From Hellea sp. (lineage in GTDB: Bacteria; Pseudomonadota; Alphaproteobacteria; Caulobacterales; Maricaulaceae): DNA of 39,746 nucleotides. Within the stretch, counting starts at the first letter, position 1. The number at the start of each line of letters is the position of its first letter. Below are positions 1 to 6,486 of this stretch, one piece after another. The notes below the pieces were generated by a model, which ran no database searches, had not been told where the DNA came from, and saw nothing but the letters and a program-made list of their open reading frames with translations. The stretch lies in assembly GCA_020629135.1 (NCBI GenBank), contig JAHDDX010000020.1:1-39746 (forward strand), given 5' to 3'. Position numbers and translations under genes: made by a program.

Positions 1-1
1 G

Positions 2-313
2 TTCTCCGGCCCAGAGAATTTCCTGACGCGTCAACCCTTCCACCGTCACAATGCGGGACGGGTCCAACAAGCCATAAAGCCCGAGCGGGTTAATCGCCCG
101 CACATCCCGCCCCAATCCAATCCAGATCACCGGGCCATGGCTCGCCCCGGCAAAAGCCGCCAGAAAGCCATCCCGGCCCGGCCCGATGACTTCGTGTGTG
201 CAGCCCCGGCGCAAGGACAGGTCCGGACGCACCGATAGCCCGGCCCGTTCGTCCAGCTTCACACGCCCCAGCACAGGCCGAGACAGGCCTTGTATGATCT
301 GATCCATTTGCAT
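2..313 (-). CDS. imuA: ImuA-like SOS mutagenesis protein, N-terminal part (cut by window edge)
   Basis: This reads leftwards out of the window; 104 codons are present from ATG at 313 (a second in-frame ATG is at 307; an in-frame TAA lies just upstream). The text GCTHEVIGPGRDGFLAAFAG followed by GPVIWIG and LYGLLDPSRIVTVEG matches the N-terminal pattern of ImuA, a RecA-like accessory protein. In known alphaproteobacterial imuA-imuB-dnaE2 operons it supports DnaE2/ImuB translesion synthesis. A LexA-type box lies two bases before the first ATG, which supports an SOS gene. The ATP-binding core and the rest of the operon lie outside the window, so the family call rests on the N-terminus and the box. 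Another RecA-like SOS protein is possible. Confidence 0.6.
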   Translation of the reverse strand, partial: MQMDQIIQGLSRPVLGRVKLDERAGLSVRPDLSLRRGCTHEVIGPGRDGFLAAFAGASHGPVIWIGLGRDVRAINPLGLYGLLDPSRIVTVEGLTRQEILWAGE

Positions 314-315
314 AT

Positions 316-330
316 GTTCTTATTTTGTTC
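316..330 (-). promoter_or_regulatory. LexA (SOS) box, GTTC-N7-GTTC
   Basis: GTTC at 316-319 and GTTC at 327-330 are separated by exactly seven bases (TTATTTT). This is the direct-repeat LexA operator known from alphaproteobacteria. It sits immediately before the ATG of the imuA-like gene, so bound LexA would cover the promoter or start region. The second ATG at 307 would leave slightly more room for a ribosome-binding site. The spacing and exact half-sites are seen directly; the repressor is inferred. Confidence 0.8.
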
Positions 331-492
331 TTTCTTAGCGCAAAGAGTCAAGGGTTTAGGAATTTTTTCCTGTGAATGAAATTAGCAAGTCAAATCAATG
401 GAAAATTCCAAAAAATCGTCAGGATACAGAAAAAGTACACAATATAATGTATTTTAATCTGGACGATATTACAGACTCTGTATAAAGCCCGG

Positions 493-643
493 AAATCATC
501 AATTGTGGGGAATTGATCAGGAGTTAAGGACCCAGGTCCAAATACAAATTATCACTTACATTTTGTAGAATACCTCTTTAAAAGAGGTTAGAGCTCGGCA
601 CTACCATTGCGCCCCGTGTAGTCGCCGGGCTCGCTTGTTTTTA
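493..643 (+). ncRNA. Putative structured sRNA, copy 1 of a tandem pair
   Basis: Three hairpins in order are visible. P1: ATCAATT 498-504 pairs with AATTGAT 511-517 around loop GTGGGG. P2: ACCTC 572-576 pairs with GAGGT 584-588. P3: GAGCTCGGC 591-599 pairs with GCCGGGCTC 624-632 (one G-U), enclosing CTAC 601-604 paired with GTAG 618-621 and a 13-base loop containing GCGCCCCGT. A T-rich tract (GCTTGTTTTT) follows, so P3 looks like an intrinsic terminator. A TATAAA at 481-486 could be the -10, placing the start near 493. No open reading frame with a ribosome-binding site is present. The same architecture recurs at 701-867 with compensatory changes. I do not recognise a named RNA family. Confidence 0.55.
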
Positions 644-700
644 CCATAAAAAAATTCATTCAGATAACGTTCACCCAATCGAATGTAACTTTAAATAAGG

Positions 701-867
701 GATCAAATTCGATGTGGGGCACTTCAAATTTGACACGAGCAAATGCTCTAAGGCGATGCCGCAATAGAACATGTTTCAGCATAGCTGGAACCCGAATGCC
801 TCTTTACGGGGCTAGAGCCCGGCCTTCTACCATTGCGCCCCGTGTAGTTGTCGGGCTCGCACTCTTT
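701..867 (+). ncRNA. Putative structured sRNA, copy 2 of a tandem pair
   Basis: This is a diverged copy of the element at 493-643. P1: TCAAATT 703-709 pairs with AATTTGA 727-733, again presenting GTGGGG. P2: GCCTC 798-802 pairs with GGGGC 808-812. P3: GAGCCCGGC 815-823 pairs with GTCGGGCTC 850-858, with CTAC 827-830 / GTAG 844-847 and the same 13-base loop as copy 1. CACTCTTTTG follows the stem. Relative to copy 1, the closing pair of P2 changes from A-U to G-C on both sides, and P3 pairs change between G-U and Watson-Crick, which supports selection on RNA structure. ACGGGGC at 806-812 is also complementary to the loop GCCCCGT, so an alternative fold is possible in this copy only. TTAAATA at 691-697 is a possible -10. 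Confidence 0.55.
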
Positions 868-999
868 TGACATTTCAACAATCTTAAATGACGGTCACAT
901 TCAACCAAACCGCCCAATCATTTACCTTTCGTTAAACTTTATGTTCAGATATTATTCAACTTGGAATTGCTAAAAATACAACCGTTGCAATTTCAGCGT

Positions 1000-1029
1000 T
1001 TAAAATTGTCCGAATATCCGCAATTTTAA
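1000..1029. promoter_or_regulatory. Inverted repeat, probable operator before the LuxR-like gene
   Basis: TTAAAATTG (1000-1008) and CAATTTTAA (1021-1029) are perfect 9-base inverted repeats separated by 12 bases, so the half-site centres are two helical turns apart. The repeat lies about 60 bases before the TTG start at 1090. That geometry suits a dimeric DNA-binding regulator acting on this promoter, although a weak RNA hairpin is also possible. The regulator cannot be named; the motif is not a textbook lux box. Confidence 0.4.
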
Positions 1030-1089
1030 GCACATATTATTGATTGCGCATGACAGGTTTGTATCGGGGAAACAGACTCGGAGCGTCAC

Positions 1090-1641
1090 TTGTATAGTTT
1101 ACAACAAATGGACCAGATGAGTGCCTATGAGCACGCTTGCCAAGAGGCAAACTCAATCTCAAAGCTTGAGCGGGTTATGAAACAAGCCGTTTCAGACGCA
1201 GGCGCCAGAATATACAGCTATCATCATTTATCCCCCACAGAGGAAAGGACACGCTTGACCAGTGCCCTCATCTGTCAATTTGGTTATGATGATGGATGGA
1301 TCAATTATTACAACACGCCACAATTCGTAGAAAAAGATCCGGTTTCATTCCTCGCCTTCGAGCTTAACAGGCCTTACTGGTGGGATGAGGCATTTGACCA
1401 TATCACGGACCGGTTTGAACGCGAAAAGGTTATTGAAGCCATGCAGGTCAGCGGCTTGAAATGCGGGTTATCCCTGCCGGTTTTCATTCCTGGTCAAAAA
1501 AGCGGGTTATCACTACTGGGTTTTCGGGTCGATAAGTCCCGAATTTCGGATGAACTTGTCAGTATTTTACAATGGGCCGGCCAAATCAGCCACCAACGCT
1601 ATCTAGCTTTGTCAGAAACCGAGTACCGTTTAACCGGATAA
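1090..1641 (+). CDS. LuxR-type autoinducer-binding domain protein lacking the HTH domain
   Basis: The 183-residue protein matches the acyl-homoserine-lactone-binding domain of LuxR/TraR regulators. Conserved pocket residues are visible: W70 and Y74 in W-x3-Y, the D83-P84 pair, a tryptophan in YWWDE (97-98) and the glycines of SGLKCGLSLP. Full LuxR proteins run to about 240 residues with a C-terminal GerE-type helix-turn-helix. This one stops at residue 183, where the linker to that domain would begin, and the next gene's stop is at 1646, so no remnant follows. The TTG start is chosen because GGAG at 1080-1083 is spaced six bases before it; ATG 1108 has no such site. It may act as a ligand sink or as a heterodimer partner inhibiting another LuxR, as the truncated TraR paralogue TrlR does. 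That role is inference. Confidence 0.75.
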   Translation: MYSLQQMDQMSAYEHACQEANSISKLERVMKQAVSDAGARIYSYHHLSPTEERTRLTSALICQFGYDDGWINYYNTPQFVEKDPVSFLAFELNRPYWWDEAFDHITDRFEREKVIEAMQVSGLKCGLSLPVFIPGQKSGLSLLGFRVDKSRISDELVSILQWAGQISHQRYLALSETEYRLTG

Positions 1642-1645
1642 CGCC

Positions 1646-3079
1646 TTAATCGTTCACCGTTCGCGGCAATTCCAGAGTTACCTTCAAACCGCCAGTTTTG
1701 GCGCGGCTGAGCTGGAGCGCCCCCTTATAGGCCTTGGCCAGATCATCAACGATCGCCAAACCAAATCCGGTACCCGGTGTAGCTTCGTCCAGACGTGCAC
1801 CACGCTTTAGCGCTTCTTCATAATTAGAGGGGTCCACGCCCGGTCCGTTATCCGCGACGAAAATGACAAAGTCGCTATCGTCCGAGGTAGAAATATGGGT
1901 TCCGATCGAAACTTCAGACTTGGTCCACTTACAGGCATTGTCGAGCAGGTTTCCAATCATTTCTTCCAGATCACGTTTCTCGCCCCGAAACCGCAATCCA
2001 TCCAGAATGTCGACATCGAAATCAATATCCTTATTGCGATAAATGCGCTCCAACGTTCGAACGAGTGACATAACCACTTCGTCCACCGGCGTGCTGACAC
2101 CAATCACCTGACCGCGCGCCGCAGCTCTGGCCCGGCGCAAGTGATGATCAACCTGCCGGCGCATCTCCTCGGATTGACGCGTCACCACGTCAGAGAGTTG
2201 TGACTTAGAGGTTTCGGCCTCGTTTAAAAGAACGGCAATGGGGGTTTTCAAGGCATGGGCCAGATTGGCGACATGGGTTCGAGCCCGTTCAACCACATCG
2301 CTATTATGGCCGATTAATGTATTGAGTTCATCGGCAAGCGGTGCGATTTCTGACGGATATTGACCGTCTACGCGTTCAGAGCGGCCCTGTCGAACATTAG
2401 CGACCTCATTGGTCAGGTCGAACAGGGGTTTCAGGCCGAGACGCACCTGGCTCAATACCCCAAAAATCAACCCGCCCGATAGAAATAACAAGAGCAAGCT
2501 GGCCAGAGCCGCGAAGCGTTTGATCGCTTGATTAGCAGCCGAAACATCCGCCGCCGCAATCATAACTACCGGCGTATTTTCCATGCCCGGCAGAATGACT
2601 GATCGGGCGATGACCCGTAATTGTTCATTACTGTCCCGGTCGGGCCCATTCGCTACCGAACGCAACTCGTCTCCGGGGCTTTTCAATATCGTGGCCGCAT
2701 CTGTAACCGGCAAGGTCAATGTCTCGCCTGCCATAGACCGTGAGGCCTGCAAAACCTTGATCTCACCAGTTTCATCAAGGTTCCCGATCAACCAGTACCG
2801 ACCGGATAATGCACGTTGATAACGCGGATCAATTGGTTCGCTGGACAGGTCAACGGCCCAGTTTCCTTTATCATCAGGGCTGGCCTGAGAGGTCGCAATG
2901 AGAGAGGTTATCGCGCTTTCCAGTGGTTCATCGAAAATACGATAGGTTGAACTGCGATAAAACCAGGTCAGTGCGACAGCGGTTAATGCCAGGATCGGCA
3001 ATACCCACATTACGGCACTGCGAACCAGCCGCCGAACCAGCGACCCGTCATGATGTGTGACCACTTGTGGGTCAGACAT
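1646..3079 (-). CDS. PhoQ-like membrane sensor histidine kinase
   Basis: The 477-residue protein has a membrane segment near residues 22-40, a periplasmic sensor region (about 41-187), a second membrane segment near 188-210, then a HAMP linker. The dimerisation/phosphoacceptor helix carries H275 in AHALKTPIAVL, which is the PhoQ-type H-box. The ATPase domain shows the N box (NLLDNACKW, near 377), G1 (DNGPGV, 410) and G2 (GTGFGLAIV, 436). It would autophosphorylate and pass phosphate to the OmpR-type regulator encoded two bases upstream, whose stop at 3082 nearly abuts this ATG. The ligand cannot be read from sequence; divalent cations or antimicrobial peptides would be the PhoQ precedent. It converges on the LuxR-like gene with four bases between stops. 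Confidence 0.85.
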   Translation of the reverse strand: MSDPQVVTHHDGSLVRRLVRSAVMWVLPILALTAVALTWFYRSSTYRIFDEPLESAITSLIATSQASPDDKGNWAVDLSSEPIDPRYQRALSGRYWLIGNLDETGEIKVLQASRSMAGETLTLPVTDAATILKSPGDELRSVANGPDRDSNEQLRVIARSVILPGMENTPVVMIAAADVSAANQAIKRFAALASLLLLFLSGGLIFGVLSQVRLGLKPLFDLTNEVANVRQGRSERVDGQYPSEIAPLADELNTLIGHNSDVVERARTHVANLAHALKTPIAVLLNEAETSKSQLSDVVTRQSEEMRRQVDHHLRRARAAARGQVIGVSTPVDEVVMSLVRTLERIYRNKDIDFDVDILDGLRFRGEKRDLEEMIGNLLDNACKWTKSEVSIGTHISTSDDSDFVIFVADNGPGVDPSNYEEALKRGARLDEATPGTGFGLAIVDDLAKAYKGALQLSRAKTGGLKVTLELPRTVND

Positions 3080-3081
3080 GG

Positions 3082-3762
3082 CTATTTTTTATTATTTTCA
3101 GCGGCAGGATCGAGCAGACGGTATCCCAGACCCCGCACCGTTTCTATCCGGTCCGTTCCGATTTTGCGGCGTAAACGCCCGACAAAAACTTCAATCGTGT
3201 TTGAATCCCGGTCAAAGTCCTGATCATAAATATGTTCAACCAATTCGGTTCGAGAAATCACTCGCCCCCGATGCATGGCGAGATAAGACAAGAGACGAAA
3301 CTCATGAGACGTCAATTTGATCGGCATCCCGTCAACGAAAGCCCGTGCCGCGCGATTATCGACCATAAGGCCACCGACTTCAATTGTATCGGTCGTATGA
3401 CCGGCGGCTCGGCGTAGCAAAGCCCGAAGACGCGCGAGGAGCTCTTCCGTGTGAAACGGTTTGGTCAGGTAATCATCCGCACCGGCGTCAAAGCCAGCGA
3501 CCTTTTCGCTCCATTGATCACGGGCTGTTAAAATCAATACCGGGAAGGTTTTGCCATCCGCTCGCCATTTCTGCAAAACACTGACGCCGTCAATAACCGG
3601 GAGGCCAAGATCCAGCACAACCGCGTCATAAGGTTCAGTGTCACCCAGGAAATGACCCTCTTCGCCGTCATTGGCAACATCAACGGCATAACCCATATCC
3701 TTGAGAACCTCGCCAAGCTGGCGGCTGAGATCAGGATCATCTTCGACGATTAGTACACGCAT
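3082..3762 (-). CDS. OmpR/PhoP-family response regulator
   Basis: This is a 226-residue two-domain regulator of the usual length. The receiver domain carries the acidic pair near D8-D9, the phosphoacceptor D51 in VVLDLGLP, and the conserved lysine in DDYLTKPF. The C-terminal winged helix contains LTSHEFRLLSYLAMHRGRVISR and ends in VRGLGYRL, typical of OmpR DNA-binding domains. It is the middle gene of a PepSY-regulator-kinase operon and should be phosphorylated by the kinase that follows. Its ribosome-binding site (GAGAGG) lies within the 3' arm of a 9-base-pair hairpin that starts right after the PepSY stop codon, which suggests that its translation is coupled to that of the PepSY gene. Confidence 0.88.
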   Translation of the reverse strand: MRVLIVEDDPDLSRQLGEVLKDMGYAVDVANDGEEGHFLGDTEPYDAVVLDLGLPVIDGVSVLQKWRADGKTFPVLILTARDQWSEKVAGFDAGADDYLTKPFHTEELLARLRALLRRAAGHTTDTIEVGGLMVDNRAARAFVDGMPIKLTSHEFRLLSYLAMHRGRVISRTELVEHIYDQDFDRDSNTIEVFVGRLRRKIGTDRIETVRGLGYRLLDPAAENNKK

Positions 3763-3763
3763 T

Positions 3764-3792
3764 ATAACCTCTCTCTAATTATTAGAGGTTAT
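3764..3792 (-). promoter_or_regulatory. Intercistronic hairpin covering the response-regulator ribosome-binding site
   Basis: On the minus-strand transcript, ATAACCTCT directly follows the TAG of the PepSY gene and pairs perfectly with AGAGGTTAT, which contains the AGAGG Shine-Dalgarno sequence. One base separates the hairpin from the ATG at 3762. The loop is 11 bases. A ribosome finishing the PepSY gene would open the hairpin, so translational coupling is the simplest reading. A DNA operator cannot be excluded. Confidence 0.5.
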
Positions 3793-4140
3793 CTATCGGA
3801 CACGACCGGTCGCCGCGTCAATAAAAACATCAACAACGCGACCGTCACGGCGGATCAGGCGAACCCGATAAGTACCGCCATTTAACACAATATCGACAAC
3901 TTCTGCGCCCGGAACCCGGCGCATAGCGATAGATTTTGCTTCACTGGCGGAAATTTTACGCTGAGCCCATTGCGGCAGCGTTGTACGTTCAGTTGGCATA
4001 TAGCTTTGGGAAACACCGGAAAAAGCCCCAAATGGGTCCTTTTTACGCTTTTTACCCGAATCAGCCTGCGCTGGCGTTGCGGCCAAAACCGCAGCTAAAA
4101 CCACGCTGCTTATCACTGATATGTGCTTTAGTTTTTTCAT
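3793..4140 (-). CDS. Secreted PepSY-domain protein
   Basis: This 115-residue protein has a signal peptide (positive MKKLKH, hydrophobic stretch, cleavage likely after TPAQA at residue 26). A basic linker KKRKKDP follows, then a C-terminal PepSY-like fold: ISASEAKSIAMRRVPGAEVVDIVL, then YRVRLIRRDGRVVDVFIDAATGRV. PepSY proteins are small periplasmic domains often encoded next to two-component systems or peptidases, where they are thought to inhibit or sense. It is the first gene of the operon with the OmpR-type regulator and PhoQ-like kinase, so it may modulate the kinase's periplasmic domain; that is inferred from position. A direct repeat upstream may be the operon's autoregulatory site. Confidence 0.75.
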   Translation of the reverse strand: MKKLKHISVISSVVLAAVLAATPAQADSGKKRKKDPFGAFSGVSQSYMPTERTTLPQWAQRKISASEAKSIAMRRVPGAEVVDIVLNGGTYRVRLIRRDGRVVDVFIDAATGRVR

Positions 4141-4165
4141 CTTGCCCCGTATCTAACCCATCCGC

Positions 4166-4195
4166 CCTGAACGAAATCTGAATATCGAGTTCAGG
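4166..4195 (-). promoter_or_regulatory. Candidate autoregulatory box upstream of the PepSY two-component operon
   Basis: CTGAAC (4167-4172) and CTGAAT (4178-4183) form a direct repeat with an 11-base period, the arrangement bound by PhoP/OmpR-type dimers. CCTGAAC (4166-4172) also forms an inverted repeat with GTTCAGG (4189-4195). The site is 25-55 bases before the PepSY ATG. A TTAGAT between box and gene could be a -10, but it would put the transcript start very close to the ATG, so promoter placement is uncertain. Confidence 0.35.
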
Positions 4196-4211
4196 AAACA
4201 TCAATCCTTTT

Positions 4212-5111
4212 TTACCTTTTCAAAGGTGCCCGAGGATCAAACTCACTGTCTATTTGGGTAGACTCAGCCCAGCTTACAAGAGATTCCGCATCGGAATCGT
4301 CCAAAATGATTTGCGTGGTGACGACGAGGTCACCACCATTTATTCCCTTCCCCTTAAGCCGGAGTTTTTTACCACTATTGGTACCGGCCGGAATATTCAA
4401 ACTAACTGAACCCTGGGGCATGGGAATACGGACTTTACCGCCCAGAACCGCTTCTTTGAGCGAAATCGGCAATATTAGTCGCAATATGTTACCATCACGG
4501 CTAAAATATTTATGGGGCGTCACCGTAATATCAACTTTGGCATCCCCCGCCGACCCGCCATTGGTTCCGGCTTGTCCTTTACCACGAAGGCGTAATGTCT
4601 GACCGTCTTCGACACCTTTGGGAATTTTGACATCCAGGGTTTGACCATTACCCATTTTGACCCGTTTTTTACCGCCTTTGAGAGCCTCAAGAAAATCAAG
4701 TGTGATTTTATAGCGAATATCGGCGCCTTTTTTCGGGCGAACGAATTGGCTCCGTCGTGGATCGGTTCGCGCGCCCATATTCATTCCAAACAAGGATGAA
4801 AACAGATCAGCCATTTCATTGAAATCACCGCCCTCAAATTGCCGGTTCTGAAATCCACCTGAGCCAAACCCAAATGGCGCCTGTTGCTGGCCACTGGCAT
4901 CGACCTGGCCACTGTCATAGCGCGCGCGCAAATCCTTATCGGACAACAGGTTATAGGCCGCCGTGACTTCCTTGAAGCGGGTTTCCGCAGCTTTATCGCC
5001 CGGATTGACATCTGGATGCAGCTTCTTCGCCAAAGCCCGGTAAGCTTTCCGAATTTCGGCTTCAGATGCCGTTTTGGGTACGCCCAGTAATTTGTAAGGG
5101 TCTTTGGCCAC
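4212..5111 (-). CDS. CbpA-type DnaJ co-chaperone
   Basis: The 299-residue protein begins with a J domain (about residues 4-70) carrying the HPD motif at 32-34. A Gly/Phe-rich linker (PFGFGSGGF and following, about 79-100) and a DnaJ C-terminal substrate-binding domain (from about 125) follow. There are no CxxCxGxG zinc repeats, so this is the CbpA class rather than DnaJ itself. It should stimulate a DnaK-type Hsp70 ATPase and deliver unfolded clients in the cytoplasm. It lies upstream of the PepSY/two-component operon in the same direction, with a 71-base gap. I see no CbpM modulator gene beside it. Confidence 0.85.
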   Translation of the reverse strand: MAKDPYKLLGVPKTASEAEIRKAYRALAKKLHPDVNPGDKAAETRFKEVTAAYNLLSDKDLRARYDSGQVDASGQQQAPFGFGSGGFQNRQFEGGDFNEMADLFSSLFGMNMGARTDPRRSQFVRPKKGADIRYKITLDFLEALKGGKKRVKMGNGQTLDVKIPKGVEDGQTLRLRGKGQAGTNGGSAGDAKVDITVTPHKYFSRDGNILRLILPISLKEAVLGGKVRIPMPQGSVSLNIPAGTNSGKKLRLKGKGINGGDLVVTTQIILDDSDAESLVSWAESTQIDSEFDPRAPLKR

Positions 5112-5262
5112 GCATTTCTCCTACCTAATATTTAGGCGTAAAAATGGCGGACGCAATGGCATTAAAAGCGGATTTCAAAAATTCCCGAAATTTCAGAATA
5201 CTAGCGTCGCAATTCAATACATATGATCTAAAGCCTACAAGATCGATTTATTCGGCAATGGA

Positions 5263-6297
5263 CTATCGAACGATATATTTTTCCTGATCCGATCCAAACA
5301 TACCTTTCATGAAGGCCTGCTCGGCTGACGCCGCCGAGTCGATATAAAAATATTTCGTGTTATCCCCACCAGCACAATCTCTAAACAGTTGCTCCTTTGA
5401 TGACATCCCTCCAAACCGAACTGAGATAAGATTAATCCCGCGATCCCGAATGATTTGGCATTGTTCGAGAATCTTGTCATCAGCCCCGCAAAAACCATCC
5501 CCATCATGCATGAAGAATATAACATTCAGATCGTCCGAAAACACCGTTTCAATCGTGTCATTGGCTTGCGCCAAAGTCTCCCAACCACAGGCCGCCCCTC
5601 CATCTGTATGTGACGGTGAACTGGCCATAATTGCTAAATTATTGATGTAGGATTCTATGGCAAGTTTATCTAATGCGAAATCTTGTTCCGCAATCAATGT
5701 ATTGGCGTTTCGATTGGTATCATATTGCGAATATGGAAAAACAGAAAATTCACCGTCGAATCCCTGTGCATCCAATTCCGCGTGAAGTGTGTTAACAGCG
5801 GCTTTGACGCTGGGAAGCAGACTTGTCATCGAAGTCGACACATCCCAGGAAATGGCGACATTTGCTGCATTATAGATTACGCCGGATGGGAGACTTACAA
5901 CAGATTCAACATCAAACGCATATTCCTTCATACCAAACATTTTACCAAATATCGGTTCAACCCGTACTTCTGATGAAACTCGTAAATGTCCATCCGATGT
6001 AATCTCGCTTTGAACAGGTTGTAGTTTCGCGCCAGACAGGCTTTTTAGATTTGAAGCAACGTAATCTTTGATGTCTTTATTTGAAGCGCCAACATTCTCA
6101 GCTGTTTCTGCATTGGCAAAAGCCAATGCAGCCGAATCGAGCGCGTCCTGGGCCTTTGAACGTTGAAGATTGACTTGACTGTGATCCACGGCAAGTCCGA
6201 CCGCACTAATGATGACAGACAATATCAAAGCGGTAAAAATTGCAAACTGACCTTGATTACAAACAAACCACTGCCGAACTTTGATAAATGAGGTCAT
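5263..6297 (-). CDS. TadG-like Flp pilus assembly protein with vWA domain
   Basis: The N-terminus has the TadE/TadG pattern: a short cytoplasmic lead, the segment GQFAIFTALILSVIISAVGLA as a membrane anchor (about 17-37), then D-x-S-x-V and KAQDALDSAALAFANA, the conserved stretch after the anchor in TadG-like proteins. A von Willebrand A domain follows with the metal-site motif D152-x-S154-x-S156 in WDVSTS. At 344 residues it is shorter than many TadG proteins. No other tad or flp genes are in the window, so it may be an orphan TadG-like envelope protein. It is transcribed alone, with about 150 bases to the next gene and no clear terminator. Confidence 0.75.
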   Translation of the reverse strand: MTSFIKVRQWFVCNQGQFAIFTALILSVIISAVGLAVDHSQVNLQRSKAQDALDSAALAFANAETAENVGASNKDIKDYVASNLKSLSGAKLQPVQSEITSDGHLRVSSEVRVEPIFGKMFGMKEYAFDVESVVSLPSGVIYNAANVAISWDVSTSMTSLLPSVKAAVNTLHAELDAQGFDGEFSVFPYSQYDTNRNANTLIAEQDFALDKLAIESYINNLAIMASSPSHTDGGAACGWETLAQANDTIETVFSDDLNVIFFMHDGDGFCGADDKILEQCQIIRDRGINLISVRFGGMSSKEQLFRDCAGGDNTKYFYIDSAASAEQAFMKGMFGSDQEKYIVR

Positions 6298-6435
6298 CGC
6301 CCAATTCCCACAAAACCTATTGGAGAAATTGATTAGTGAGAAGGAATAAAAGATTGGCTAATTAAAAGGATTAACGATTGCTGACCAAAAATTTGGATTG
6401 AACAATGACTATGGCGCTATACGTCATTTAGTCCC

Positions 6436-6464
6436 AAAAAAAATAGCGGACCCGAAGACCCGCT
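6436..6464 (-). terminator. Intrinsic terminator of the Met/Lys/Glu-repeat gene
   Basis: On the minus strand AGCGGGTC and GGTCCGCT form an 8-base-pair stem (two G-U) with a TTCG tetraloop. After one A comes a run of eight T (the A-run at 6436-6443). It lies 23 bases after the stop at 6487. Confidence 0.8.
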
Positions 6465-6486
6465 AAAAAATAGATTAAAAGCGGAA

